A stretch of 64,000 bases of DNA from the NCBI RefSeq assembly GCF_001922985.1, contig NZ_MRUH01000168.1:186001-250000 (forward strand), in the 5' to 3' direction. A model generated the notes under the pieces. That model was not told the DNA's origin. It worked only from the letters and a program-made list of their open reading frames with translations, and searched no databases. Source of the stretch: Teredinibacter waterburyi (GTDB taxonomy: Bacteria > Pseudomonadota > Gammaproteobacteria > Pseudomonadales > Cellvibrionaceae). Of the stretch, positions 53,031 to 61,533 are shown piece after piece; within the stretch, counting starts at the first letter, position 1, and every line of letters starts with the position of its first letter. The translations under genes and the position numbers were made by a program.

Positions 53031-55075
53031 ATGTTCATGGCGGGAATATGGTCGGCGATACCGCGTTTCATATGATAAAGAATGGCGACGTAGCAGCCGT
53101 ACAGAACGGCTGTGGCGCCAACAATCCAAGTGATGGCCGCCACTGGTTCGCTAGCGATCAGGCTTAGATGCCAAAGTACCGATGCCATCCAGTAGGACAG
53201 CAGCAGGCTCCATGCCACAGAGTAGCCCAACCAAACATGTCCAGCTTCCCGCTGCATTACGCCGATGGTGGCAACGCAGGGAGCGTAGAGCAGAATAAAC
53301 ACAAGATAGCAGAACGCGCCCCATGCAGACGGAAACAGCGCTTGCATAGCTTTGTAACTACTTGGTTGTGATGACTCTGCGTCCACCTGTGCCGAGCTGA
53401 TGCCAAGTGGGTCGGTCAATGCGCTAACCAATCCAGCGGAGTTATCGACTACAGAGCGCAGCGCGGTAGTAATGTCGGCGGCGAAGTCTGGCATGGCGTC
53501 AGCGTTTAGATTGTCGCTATCGCTGGGAGTGTAGAGGGTGTCGAGTGTGCCCACTACGACTTCCTTGGCAAACAAGCCGGTGAACAAGCCTACGGTAGCC
53601 GGCCAGTTGTCTGCGCCGATTCCCATGGGAACGAACATCGGTGTCAACACCTTGCCGGTCGCCGAAAGCGCAGATTTTTCGGTATCTTGGTTGCCCCAGC
53701 TTCCATCGGTCCCGAAGGAAGAAAAAACTGACAAAAACAGCACTACAACAACGATGCGCTTACCGGCGCGCCAGATGAATGAATACAAGCGGTGCCAGGT
53801 TTGGGTCAGAACATTCCGTATCAGTGGTCTGTGATACGCGGGCATTTCACTTATGTTGGCGCCCACCAAGCCTCCGAAGAGCTTCCTGCGCAAGATCCAC
53901 GCTGAGCCAATCGCGACCAGAATGCCGAGTAGGTAGAGGGCGAAAATCGCGTTTTGGGCTTGGCTGGGAAAGAACGCAGTGCCGACAAAAACATATACCG
54001 ATAGGCGCGCACCGCAACTCATAAACGGCGCGATAAAAATAGTGGTAAGGCGCGCACTGGCTTGACCGAGCGAGCGCGATGCCATCACCGAGGGAACGTT
54101 GCAGCCAAAGCCAATAATTAATGGAATAAACGCCTGCCCGGGTAAGCCAATCTTAGCCATTAAGCGATCAATGACGAACGCCGCGCGCGACAGGTAGCCG
54201 GAGTCTTCGAGTACCGACATACATAAATATAAACAGCCAATCACTGGAATAAAGGTGCCGACAAGCTGAATACCGCCGCCCACGCCATCTGCCAATACCG
54301 CTTGTAACCATTCTGGGGTGCCGATGCCTGCCAGTAACCAGCGGGTGCCGTCAACAAACCAGCTGCCGAGAATTATATCGAAAAAGTCGATGAATACCGC
54401 GCCGAGATTTACCGATATGGTAAACAGTAAATACATCACTAGCAGGAAAATAGGCAGGGCTAGGAGAGGGTGTAAAAACCAGCGGTCGAGGGTTTCGGTA
54501 CGGCTGACACCGCCGTCTTCTCTGAATGCCGCCGCGGCGATCTTCTCAACATTCAGTGAGCTGGCTGCAACCGCAGGGTAGGAGATAAAGGTGTTTGCAA
54601 TAGTTTTGCGGAGCTGATCAATACCCTCTCCGGTTGAGCCAATTACGCCTGCCACCGGCAAGCCGCTTTCGCGCGCTAGTGCGGCAAGGTCGACAGAAAT
54701 GCCTTCCGCCTTGGCGCTGTCGAGCATATTGACTACAAGGACCACTGGCTTACCTGAAGCGACAAGTTCTGGCAGCAGCTCGAGCTGGCGTGGCAGCCGA
54801 GTGGCATCCAGCACAAATAGGATTAGCTCGGGGGTGTTGCTATTGATGTAATTGTGGGCGACGCGCGCTTCGATGCCCTGAATGTCGTCGTGTAGGGTGT
54901 AGACGCCGGGGAGGTCAACTAGGCGATATTTTTCGTTGCCGAGTTCCAGCCGGCCATCTTTGCGTTCAACAGTAACGCCGGGCCAGTTGCCGGTGCGTTG
55001 GCGGGTGCCCGTGAGACGATTGAATAGGGTTGTTTTGCCGCAGTTTGGGCTGCCAATAAGGGCGATTTCTTTCAC
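53027..55075 (-). CDS. feoB: Ferrous iron transporter FeoB with reduced helical domain
   Basis: 682 residues, shorter than the usual 750-780. The G domain (1-165) is intact: G1 GSPNCGKT, G3 DLPG, G4 NMLD. The first membrane helix begins near residue 200, so the linker that is normally a helical GDI domain of about 90 residues is only about 35. The permease has both Gate motifs, including GFGCNVPSVMASR and FMSCGARLSVY. GTG start 35 bases after feoA, where an AACTCAAT sequence is repeated. No feoC follows. Imports Fe(II) across the inner membrane. Confidence 0.95.
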   Translation of the reverse strand: MKEIALIGSPNCGKTTLFNRLTGTRQRTGNWPGVTVERKDGRLELGNEKYRLVDLPGVYTLHDDIQGIEARVAHNYINSNTPELILFVLDATRLPRQLELLPELVASGKPVVLVVNMLDSAKAEGISVDLAALARESGLPVAGVIGSTGEGIDQLRKTIANTFISYPAVAASSLNVEKIAAAAFREDGGVSRTETLDRWFLHPLLALPIFLLVMYLLFTISVNLGAVFIDFFDIILGSWFVDGTRWLLAGIGTPEWLQAVLADGVGGGIQLVGTFIPVIGCLYLCMSVLEDSGYLSRAAFVIDRLMAKIGLPGQAFIPLIIGFGCNVPSVMASRSLGQASARLTTIFIAPFMSCGARLSVYVFVGTAFFPSQAQNAIFALYLLGILVAIGSAWILRRKLFGGLVGANISEMPAYHRPLIRNVLTQTWHRLYSFIWRAGKRIVVVVLFLSVFSSFGTDGSWGNQDTEKSALSATGKVLTPMFVPMGIGADNWPATVGLFTGLFAKEVVVGTLDTLYTPSDSDNLNADAMPDFAADITTALRSVVDNSAGLVSALTDPLGISSAQVDAESSQPSSYKAMQALFPSAWGAFCYLVFILLYAPCVATIGVMQREAGHVWLGYSVAWSLLLSYWMASVLWHLSLIASEPVAAITWIVGATAVLYGCYVAILYHMKRGIADHIPAMNI

Positions 55076-55110
55076 AGATAACTCAATACGTATAACTCAA
55101 TCTGAGAGGT

Positions 55111-55341
55111 TTAAGCCTCGGCGAGTACCGCGATTTCGGCAGCTTCATCAGCTCGAATCGCGAATAAAGTGCCCCGACAGCGAATTTGCATCGGGCCTTT
55201 GCTACCGCTGCGGTGCAATACCTGTATGCGCTCACCCGGTTTAATCCCCAAGGCGCCGCATTGACGCAGCAAGGCGGCATTATTTGCGGATAGGGCATTG
55301 ATGATGGCACTCAAGCCAGTGGGTAGATCGCTGAGCTTCAT
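55111..55341 (-). CDS. feoA: Ferrous iron transport protein FeoA
   Basis: 76 residues, SH3-like fold (MKLSDLPTG...GIKPGERIQVLHRSG). Cytoplasmic protein required with FeoB. AAGG precedes the ATG. First gene of feoAB, with a Fur-box-like site 104 bases upstream. Confidence 0.93.
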   Translation of the reverse strand: MKLSDLPTGLSAIINALSANNAALLRQCGALGIKPGERIQVLHRSGSKGPMQIRCRGTLFAIRADEAAEIAVLAEA

Positions 55342-55444
55342 ACAGGCTTACCTTAAATGTTTGTAGCTGGCGGATAACGCGCTAGCTATGTGTTTACTGG
55401 TCCACGAAGGACAAGCAAAACTAAGTGTAAATCTAGCTGTAGTT

Positions 55445-55463
55445 AATAATCATTCTTATTATC
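55445..55463 (-). promoter_or_regulatory. Fur box upstream of feoAB
   Basis: The minus strand reads GATAATAAGAATGATTATT, 15 of 19 matches to the classic Fur consensus, with an imperfect inverted symmetry. Fits iron repression of feoAB. Confidence 0.75.
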
Positions 55464-56054
55464 GTCTCTTTGCTCTCGACTCGCAAGAAATTATTTGTAT
55501 CGGTTTGACGCTAATCAGCAGGACACAAATAGAGAGAATTAGAGGGCTCACAAGAGGCGCCTAGATGATGCATTTTAGGCCTCTCGCGTGTCATTGCTTT
55601 GATTTAGGGCATAAAAACTCATGATGCTAATTTGGATTAGTTTCTACTAGCGGTACTGGTGTCGTCAAAATGATCTTAATTGCGTTACTGGCGCACAAAT
55701 TTAAGTAAGTATTCACTTAAACTGTGAAGCCTATTAAATAAGGGGGTTGTTGCTCTTTAAGTGGGATGTCAGGGGGCTAGAATAAAGGTTGGTTCATTGT
55801 GATTTGACGATTTTTAGAGTCATTTGGAGAAATCGGCACGTTATATGCTATTTACTAATTAGATATTGGTAAGTGCGTCGGTTGTAAGAAACTTGTCACA
55901 CCCAGGTAATGCTTTAAGCGCTAAATAGCGGCCAAAAGTGAAACTTGTTGCAAGGTGGTTTTTTAAAAGCGCTACCTTCGGTGGGTACTAGTTGTTCTAG
56001 CGAGTTTTCTGCCAGAGCGAAGCTCTTAGCCCATGTACGCCAAGAGGAAGTTAA
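55464..56054. other. Long gap between feoA and the 49-codon ORF
   Basis: About 590 bases beyond the Fur box with no supported gene on either strand. It is AT-rich with scattered stops in all frames that I read. An imperfect hairpin (AGAGGC..CCTA / TAGGCCTCT) lies near 55552-55581. It likely contains the promoter of the small ORF. Confidence 0.45.
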
Positions 56055-56204
56055 ATGAAGACAGATGTTCTAACTTTTGCCGCAATTATTTTTGTGGTCG
56101 GCTTGTTGGCGAGTGGTTTAGGGTTAACTGATGGAATTGAAGAATCGGACTCCCCATCCGCTTTAATGCAGGGGGTTGCCGATAATCCTTCGGCGAAACT
56201 TTGA
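56055..56204 (+). CDS. Small single-pass membrane protein, 49 residues
   Basis: Too short for standard gene calling. AGAGGAAG lies 5-12 bases before the ATG. One hydrophobic segment (about 6-25, LTFAAIIFVVGLLASGLGL) followed by an acidic, polar tail ending in SAKL. An intrinsic terminator lies 105 bases after the stop. I recognise no family. It sits alone in the 1 kb between feoA and fau, transcribed away from feoAB. A role in the envelope is inference only. Confidence 0.6.
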   Translation: MKTDVLTFAAIIFVVGLLASGLGLTDGIEESDSPSALMQGVADNPSAKL

Positions 56205-56309
56205 TGCGCTGGGAGTTTGCCGCTGCACTAAGATGGTAGGTTTTTGGCCACGATTTCTTGCTTAGTATTTTACGTTTTTGGTTTCTTGTTGTTGAAAGCT
56301 CCACGCTTT

Positions 56310-56336
56310 GGGCTCCCAATGGGAGCCCTTTCTTTT
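56310..56336 (+). terminator. Intrinsic terminator after the 49-residue ORF
   Basis: Perfect 8-bp stem GGGCTCCC (56310-56317) / GGGAGCCC (56321-56328), loop AAT, then TTTCTTTT. It ends six bases before the fau stop on the other strand. Confidence 0.85.
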
Positions 56337-56341
56337 GGGCG

Positions 56342-57004
56342 TTATTTATTGTTACGCAGGTCTGTTCGGCTTGGGTAGGCTAACTTCGGTGTGGTTTTGG
56401 GCGCAGGTATGCTCGCGACAATTTTCAAAAAATCAGATTCAGTCGCAATGGCGTCTAGTGGTATATCCCAGTTCTCTCCTTCTAATGACTCTATTTCTTG
56501 CAGGCTGTGCGCAAGGCCGATCAGGTAGGGGCGAGCGTGAGGGCGACGTCGTTTGTAGGCGAAATAGCGATCATAAAAGCCACCGCCCATTCCCAAGCGG
56601 TTCCCGCTGCGATCAAAGCCAACCAGCGGCATAAGTACAACATCAATGTTGGCGGCAGGGACGGCGGCGCCACTTGGGTGTGGCTGTAAAATGTTGAATC
56701 TATTGCGGATCAGCTTGTTGGCCCCCATAAACCGGCGAAACACCATCTGCTGGCAAGCGTTGACGCAGGGGAAACAGAGTATCTTATTGTGTCGAAGTGC
56801 CCAGCGTGCAAAAAGGTGCGGAGAGATCTCGCCGTCGCAGGCAAAGTAAAGTGCTATGGTGTTAGCGTTTTGGATTACGCGTTGGCGACGCAGTTGCGCG
56901 AGCAGGGATAGGCTGGAAGCGGCTTGTTGACTGACTGAAAGTGCTCGGCGTTCAGCGCGTAGCTGTTTGCGAAGCGATGATCGTTGCACTGTAGAGGTGG
57001 GCAA
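56342..57004 (-). CDS. fau: 5-formyltetrahydrofolate cyclo-ligase
   Basis: 220 residues from a TTG at 57004 (GGGGGA eight bases upstream); GTG 56989 is the alternative. The open frame to 57061 lies within 6S RNA and is not protein. Converts 5-formyl-THF to 5,10-methenyl-THF using ATP. SLRKQLRAERRALS is the N-terminal signature; DVVLMPLVGFDRSGNRLGMGGGFYDR-type C-terminal substrate loop is present (GMGGGFYDR). Located directly after 6S RNA, as ygfA is in E. coli, and probably cotranscribed with it. Confidence 0.9.
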   Translation of the reverse strand: MPTSTVQRSSLRKQLRAERRALSVSQQAASSLSLLAQLRRQRVIQNANTIALYFACDGEISPHLFARWALRHNKILCFPCVNACQQMVFRRFMGANKLIRNRFNILQPHPSGAAVPAANIDVVLMPLVGFDRSGNRLGMGGGFYDRYFAYKRRRPHARPYLIGLAHSLQEIESLEGENWDIPLDAIATESDFLKIVASIPAPKTTPKLAYPSRTDLRNNK

Positions 57005-57008
57005 AAGA

Positions 57009-57186
57009 AATAATCCCCCGGAATTGCCGCTGTTGACGTAACCTTGAACCCGACGGTTCAAGGGGGAGGGGACTGCCGTGAATTAGGCTTTCCGACGCGC
57101 GGACATGCACACAACACGAGCGAGTAGCCTCCGGTAAAACATTTATCGGCTCAGGGATTCAGCCAACTGGCGGGCAACCCAGGTTG
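57009..57186 (-). ncRNA. ssrS: 6S RNA
   Basis: About 178 bases between zapA and fau, the conserved locus. Minus-strand landmarks match E. coli 6S: CCCTGAGCCGATA in the left side of the bubble, GTGCATGTCC and GGAAAGCC on the right, and the pair TTGAACC / GGTTCAAGG near the 3' end. The ends pair: CCTGGGTTGCC with GGCAATTCCGG, and CAGTTG with CAACAG. A -10 TATACT at 57193-57198 predicts the 5' end near 57185. Regulates sigma-70 RNA polymerase in stationary phase. Ends are approximate. Confidence 0.88.
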
Positions 57187-57280
57187 ATGAAAAGTATAAC
57201 ACCGCCGCCGTAACTGAACAGTCTTGACATTTCAAAAGCCCGATAAATTTTCAGGCGAAATGGCTGAGGGGCTTGTAGTG

Positions 57281-57568
57281 TCAGGCCTCCAGCGCTTTAT
57301 TAAGTTTTTTGGTGATACGTTCTAGCGCTGCGGAATCCAGATTGCCGCCTTCGCTACCGTGCGACTGCTGCAGTTCGTAGCAGAGGTTAAGTGCCGCCAT
57401 CACGGCGATGCGCTCCATGCCAATGACATTGCCGCTGCTGCGGATAACACGCATGCGTTCGTCCAGCTCTTCCGCGGCTCGATGCAGGGCGTCCCGCTCG
57501 TTTGGGGGGCAGGCTATCTGGTAGTCTTTTTCGAGAATGTTGATGTGCACACGCTGACTTTCGCTCAT
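57281..57568 (-). CDS. zapA: Cell division protein ZapA
   Basis: 95 residues from the ATG at 57568, with AAGGAAAG upstream; the longer frame to 57652 overlaps the neighbour. Binds and bundles FtsZ at midcell. HINILEKDYQIACPPNE and the coiled coil near the C-terminus are typical. It lies just upstream of 6S RNA on the same strand, and follows the coiled-coil gene below by 49 bases. Confidence 0.92.
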   Translation of the reverse strand: MSESQRVHINILEKDYQIACPPNERDALHRAAEELDERMRVIRSSGNVIGMERIAVMAALNLCYELQQSHGSEGGNLDSAALERITKKLNKALEA

Positions 57569-57617
57569 GCTGCTTTCCTTTATATCTCCCACGCACTGCT
57601 CCAAATTAGGTACTGAC

Positions 57618-57827
57618 TCAAGACTCTGCTTCAAGGGTCTTGAGGCGAGCAATCATGGATTCTACCCGCGTTCGGGCAATGTCATTCTTTTCGATAAGGC
57701 GAACACGCTCTTGCTGCCAGCCGCCTTCTTTTGCGCGAAGCTCCGCATTTTCACGCTGCAAGCGGCTGCATAGATGAATAAGTGCGTCGAGCTTGGTTTC
57801 GATGTCGTTTAAAAGTGGGTTTGCCAT
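57618..57827 (-). CDS. TIGR02449-type small coiled-coil protein
   Basis: 69 residues, almost all one charged coiled coil (LDALIHLCSRLQRENAELRA). Resembles the TIGR02449 family found next to zapA in pseudomonads and in style the ZapB division factor. Likely cytoplasmic and possibly part of the division machinery with ZapA, inferred from position. The two genes are 49 bases apart and likely cotranscribed. Confidence 0.85.
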   Translation of the reverse strand: MANPLLNDIETKLDALIHLCSRLQRENAELRAKEGGWQQERVRLIEKNDIARTRVESMIARLKTLEAES

Positions 57828-58168
57828 GGGTGTCTGTGGGGTATTCTCCGAGTTTTCATGGGTTCGGCGACAATATTCTATATAATGTCGGGCGACTTTG
57901 CCGATTCATGGCCTCTTTTCAGAGATTTGTTCGTAGTTTGACTGTTTGTTAGTGGTTTGATTGAGCGTTGTCGGCGGTTCGGCTACCGCTCAGCGGCTTA
58001 ACATTAGCCGTTTGAAGCGGACAACCCTGCGAAGTTCGGCGCCAATTCTAGGTGTCAGCCACTGAATCTTAATACGTAATCAGCAAAAGTATAGTGCTTT
58101 TCGCCGAACAGAAGCGATAAACCCTTCTCGTCGCCGTAAAATTCTGCTTCAAATCAGGTAGTTAACCA
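57828..58168. promoter_or_regulatory. Divergent promoter region zapA cluster / ygfB
   Basis: 341 bases without a gene. A perfect TATAAT lies at 57881-57886 (plus strand), within an AT-rich segment TATTCTATATAAT that could serve both directions. No convincing -35 in either direction. The remaining 275 bases before ygfB show only short GCGG/CCGC inverted repeats near 57978-58020. Confidence 0.4.
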
Positions 58169-58780
58169 ATGAGTGATACATTTCAGTACGATTTTCTTAA
58201 CGACGAACTAATGAATATGGGAGCGATTAACACGGTTTCCCAGCTACAGGGCATGCTCTGCGGTTGCTTGAGTGCCGGTTTAAAGCTTGAGGGCGACAAG
58301 TGGCATGTTATGGCCATGGAGTTTCTGGGGTTGGATGATCTAGAAGCCGGTGAGACAGATTGCGCGGTGTTTGATGTTTTGTTAGAAGGTTCGAAAAAGA
58401 GCCTAGCCGATTTGAGTTTTGGCTTTCACCCCTTGCTGCCTAATGACGAACTTAGCCTTACCCGCCGCGCCGAAGAGCTGGGAGGCTGGTGTGAGGGGTT
58501 TTTGCACGGTGTCGGTCGCGGTATTGGTAGTTCCTCCAAGTCAGGTGCTGGTGACAAGGAGTTGGTTCCTGAGGTGGCTGACGCTCTGCGTGATATGGCG
58601 CATATTACCCAAGTTGCCTTAGATGAAGATCTCGAATCAGAAGAAAATGAAATTTATTGGACCGAATTGGTAGAGTATCTGCGTGTAGCCGTATTAACCG
58701 TATATAGTGAATTGAGTGAGGCTGATGCTAATCTGGCCCCTCCTGCTGGGGGTGATTCGGCCGAGCCAACACTACATTAA
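58169..58780 (+). CDS. ygfB: UPF0149 family protein YgfB
   Basis: 203 residues. Helical UPF0149 fold; GMLCGCLSAG and WCEGFLHGVG are diagnostic. In Pseudomonas YgfB has been linked to regulation of ampDh3 and beta-lactam resistance; function here is unknown. First gene of ygfB-pepP-ubiH-ubiI. Confidence 0.92.
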   Translation: MSDTFQYDFLNDELMNMGAINTVSQLQGMLCGCLSAGLKLEGDKWHVMAMEFLGLDDLEAGETDCAVFDVLLEGSKKSLADLSFGFHPLLPNDELSLTRRAEELGGWCEGFLHGVGRGIGSSSKSGAGDKELVPEVADALRDMAHITQVALDEDLESEENEIYWTELVEYLRVAVLTVYSELSEADANLAPPAGGDSAEPTLH

Positions 58781-58874
58781 TTGTCAGCACTATTTGGACT
58801 AGTAAGCAGATTTGGTCTCTACACTCGCCAATACAACATCCTGTATTGAGCCACAATTTCAAGAGTTGTTGAAT

Positions 58875-60185
58875 ATGAGTATTAGCAAGTCAGAATTCGC
58901 CCGACGTCGCAAAACATTAATGGCGATGATGGAGTCGGATAGCATCGCAATTCTACCTTCAGCAAAGGAAAAAGTTCGCAGCCGCGACACTCACTACACG
59001 TTTCGCCAAGACAACGATTTTTTCTATCTTACCGGCTTTAACGAGCCGGATGCTGTATTGGTGTTGGTGCCCGGCCGCGAGCATGGCGAAGTGGTGATGT
59101 TTTGTCGTGAGCGCGATCCTGAAAAAGAAATCTGGGATGGTTATCGCGCAGGTCCAGAAGGCGCGTGTAAAGAATATGGTGCAGACGACGCTTTTCCTAT
59201 AGATGATATCGACGAGATTCTGCCGGGTTTAATCGAAGGCCGAGAGCGCGTTTATTACGCGATGGGGAAGGATGCCGGTTTTGATACTCACGTGATGGCA
59301 TGGGTAAATAGTATTCGCGCTAAGGTGCGTTCGGGCGCAACCCCGCCCGGAGAGTTTTTAGATCTTGACCATTTTCTCCATGATATGCGCTTGTACAAAA
59401 GCGCAGCCGAAATCCGCCTGATGGCATCAGCCGCTGAAATTTCTGCCGACGCCCATGTGCGAGCCATGCAAGTTTGTAAAGCTGGAAAATATGAATACGA
59501 GTTGGAAGCCGAAATCCAATATGCCTGCGCGTTGCGCGGTGGACGGCAACCGGCATACAACTCGATTGTTGGCGGCGGAAAAAACGCCTGTGTTTTACAT
59601 TACATTGAAAACTCCGAAAAACTAAAGAGCGGCGATTTAGTGTTAATCGATGCGGGTTGCGAGTACGAGTATTACGCTTCCGACATTACCCGCACCTTCC
59701 CCGTAAGTGGAAAGTTTTCGAAAGAACAAAAAGCCATCTACAACATTGTATTAGCCGCTCAAGAGGCCGCGATCGCCGAAGTTCGCCCTGGTAATCATTG
59801 GAATGCGCCACACGATGCCTCGGTGCGGGTTATTGTCGAAGGTCTGGTCGAGCTGGGTTTATTAAAAGGTAAGGTTGATAAACTTATTGAGACAGAAAAA
59901 TACAAAGCGTTTTACATGCATCGTATCGGCCATTGGCTGGGCATGGATGTTCACGATGTTGGCGACTATAAGGTTGGCGGTGAATGGCGTGTGTTAGAGC
60001 CCGGAATGGTGATGACCGTAGAGCCCGGTATCTATGTGGCGCCGGATAATAAAAAGGTCGACGCGCGCTGGCGTGGTATTGGTGTGCGTATTGAAGATGA
60101 CGTGGTGATTACCAAAGACGGTTGTCAGGTGTTGACGATTGGCGTGCCGAAAACCGTCGCTGAAATTGAAAAGTTAATGGCCTAA
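58875..60185 (+). CDS. pepP: Xaa-Pro aminopeptidase
   Basis: 436 residues from the ATG at 58875 (MSISKSEFARRRKTLM); an open frame to 58812 has no family match. Dimanganese aminopeptidase P that cleaves before proline. Metal ligands in order: Asp in IDAGCEYEYY, Asp in ASDITRTFP, His in HRIGHWLG, Glu in TVEPGIYV, Glu in VRIEDDV. Length is close to E. coli PepP (441). Confidence 0.96.
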   Translation: MSISKSEFARRRKTLMAMMESDSIAILPSAKEKVRSRDTHYTFRQDNDFFYLTGFNEPDAVLVLVPGREHGEVVMFCRERDPEKEIWDGYRAGPEGACKEYGADDAFPIDDIDEILPGLIEGRERVYYAMGKDAGFDTHVMAWVNSIRAKVRSGATPPGEFLDLDHFLHDMRLYKSAAEIRLMASAAEISADAHVRAMQVCKAGKYEYELEAEIQYACALRGGRQPAYNSIVGGGKNACVLHYIENSEKLKSGDLVLIDAGCEYEYYASDITRTFPVSGKFSKEQKAIYNIVLAAQEAAIAEVRPGNHWNAPHDASVRVIVEGLVELGLLKGKVDKLIETEKYKAFYMHRIGHWLGMDVHDVGDYKVGGEWRVLEPGMVMTVEPGIYVAPDNKKVDARWRGIGVRIEDDVVITKDGCQVLTIGVPKTVAEIEKLMA

Positions 60186-60201
60186 TGCAGGTGTTAATTT
60201 C

Positions 60202-61533
60202 GTGACTGAGAATGTATCGAGCGCAAGCAATTGCGATGAGTCGAGGCTTAACCCAGATATCGCTATTGTTGGCGGTGGCATGGTTGGCTTAAGTTTGGCG
60301 CTGCTTATTGTTCAGCAGTTGCCGAAATTACGCGTTGCGATCTATGAAGCTGAGCCGTTCGCTGCAGAAAACCAAGCGCTGTTGCAGCCGAGCTTCGACG
60401 AGCGATCCACGGCGCTCTCGGCGTCGAGTGTAGACCTGTTTGCGCAACTTGGTTTGTGGCAGCTGATGCAAACGCGCGCTCATCCTATCGATTTGGTGCA
60501 TGTTTCTGATCGCGGTCATATCGGCCAAACCGCATTTTCCAAACAGGATAACGACGGGCACTCGCTCGGTTATGTTATTGAAAATAAATGGTTGGGACGA
60601 TCTTTGTTGGCGGCCGCGCGAGCGCAACAGAATATTCATTTAGTCGATTCGGCACGCGTCGTGGAATTACGTAAGCGCGCGCAATGCGTCGAATATAAAG
60701 TACAGTCGAGTAAACTTGATGTTGCACCGATTGAGCGTCGAGCGTCTTTGGTTGTGATTGCCGATGGCGCATTGTCGCCACTGCGCCAAGCGCTTGGTAT
60801 TGCGGTTGAGCAGCATCGCTACGGCCAGGCGGCTGTGATCGCTAATGTTGAATTTGATCGGCCGCACCAAGGGCAGGCATTTGAGCGTTTTACGCGCTCG
60901 GGGCCGCTCGCTTTTTTACCCTTACCGAGTCTTTATAAAAACTCTGCCAGCAGTCGATGCGCATTAGTTTGGACGCAGCCAGAAGCTGAATTAGCCAGCG
61001 TGCTCAATCTATCCGACCAAGACTTTATCAAAAAATTACAAGAACAGTTTGGCTATAGGCTCGGCAATATCCAGCGCGTTGGCGAACGTCAAAGTTACCC
61101 GCTGCAAATGATTTTTGCCAAGGAGCAAGTTCGATCGGGGATTGCCTTAATGGGTAACGCGGCGCACTTTTTACATCCGGTCGCGGGGCAGGGGTTTAAC
61201 CTAGCCTTGCGCGATTGTGCTCAGTTGGTTGCCTGTTTACGCGACGCTCAAATAGCTGGTGCGTCTGCCGCAGAGTTGGGGTCGCTCGACGTACTTAATC
61301 GATACCTCGCTTTGCAGACAAAAGATCAGGATGCGACGGCGATTCTGAGTCACAATTTTATTCGGTTATTTGGCAGTGCTAATCCCATATTGCAGTTAGG
61401 CCGCAATATGGGTTTGATTGCCATGACGTTATGCTCGCCATTACAGGCAACATTTTTTAGCCAAATGATGGGGCGTGGTAATGCCCGCGCAAATTTAGCG
61501 CGCACAGCGACAAGTGACGAGGTGGCGGTGTGA
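60202..61533 (+). CDS. ubiH: Ubiquinone hydroxylase UbiH
   Basis: 443 residues. FAD monooxygenase that hydroxylates C4 of the ubiquinone ring precursor. GxGxxG in VGGGMVGLSLA, second FAD motif GNAAHFLHPVAGQGFNLALRD. GTG start 16 bases after pepP. Its stop overlaps the next start as GTGA. Together with ubiI below and ubiD at 35.5 kb, part of ubiquinone synthesis in this window. Confidence 0.93.
   Translation: MTENVSSASNCDESRLNPDIAIVGGGMVGLSLALLIVQQLPKLRVAIYEAEPFAAENQALLQPSFDERSTALSASSVDLFAQLGLWQLMQTRAHPIDLVHVSDRGHIGQTAFSKQDNDGHSLGYVIENKWLGRSLLAAARAQQNIHLVDSARVVELRKRAQCVEYKVQSSKLDVAPIERRASLVVIADGALSPLRQALGIAVEQHRYGQAAVIANVEFDRPHQGQAFERFTRSGPLAFLPLPSLYKNSASSRCALVWTQPEAELASVLNLSDQDFIKKLQEQFGYRLGNIQRVGERQSYPLQMIFAKEQVRSGIALMGNAAHFLHPVAGQGFNLALRDCAQLVACLRDAQIAGASAAELGSLDVLNRYLALQTKDQDATAILSHNFIRLFGSANPILQLGRNMGLIAMTLCSPLQATFFSQMMGRGNARANLARTATSDEVAV

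Noticed and set aside
57009-57061. N-terminal extension of Fau reading through to 57061
   Set aside because: These bases fold as the 3' part of 6S RNA and the translated residues have no match to the family.
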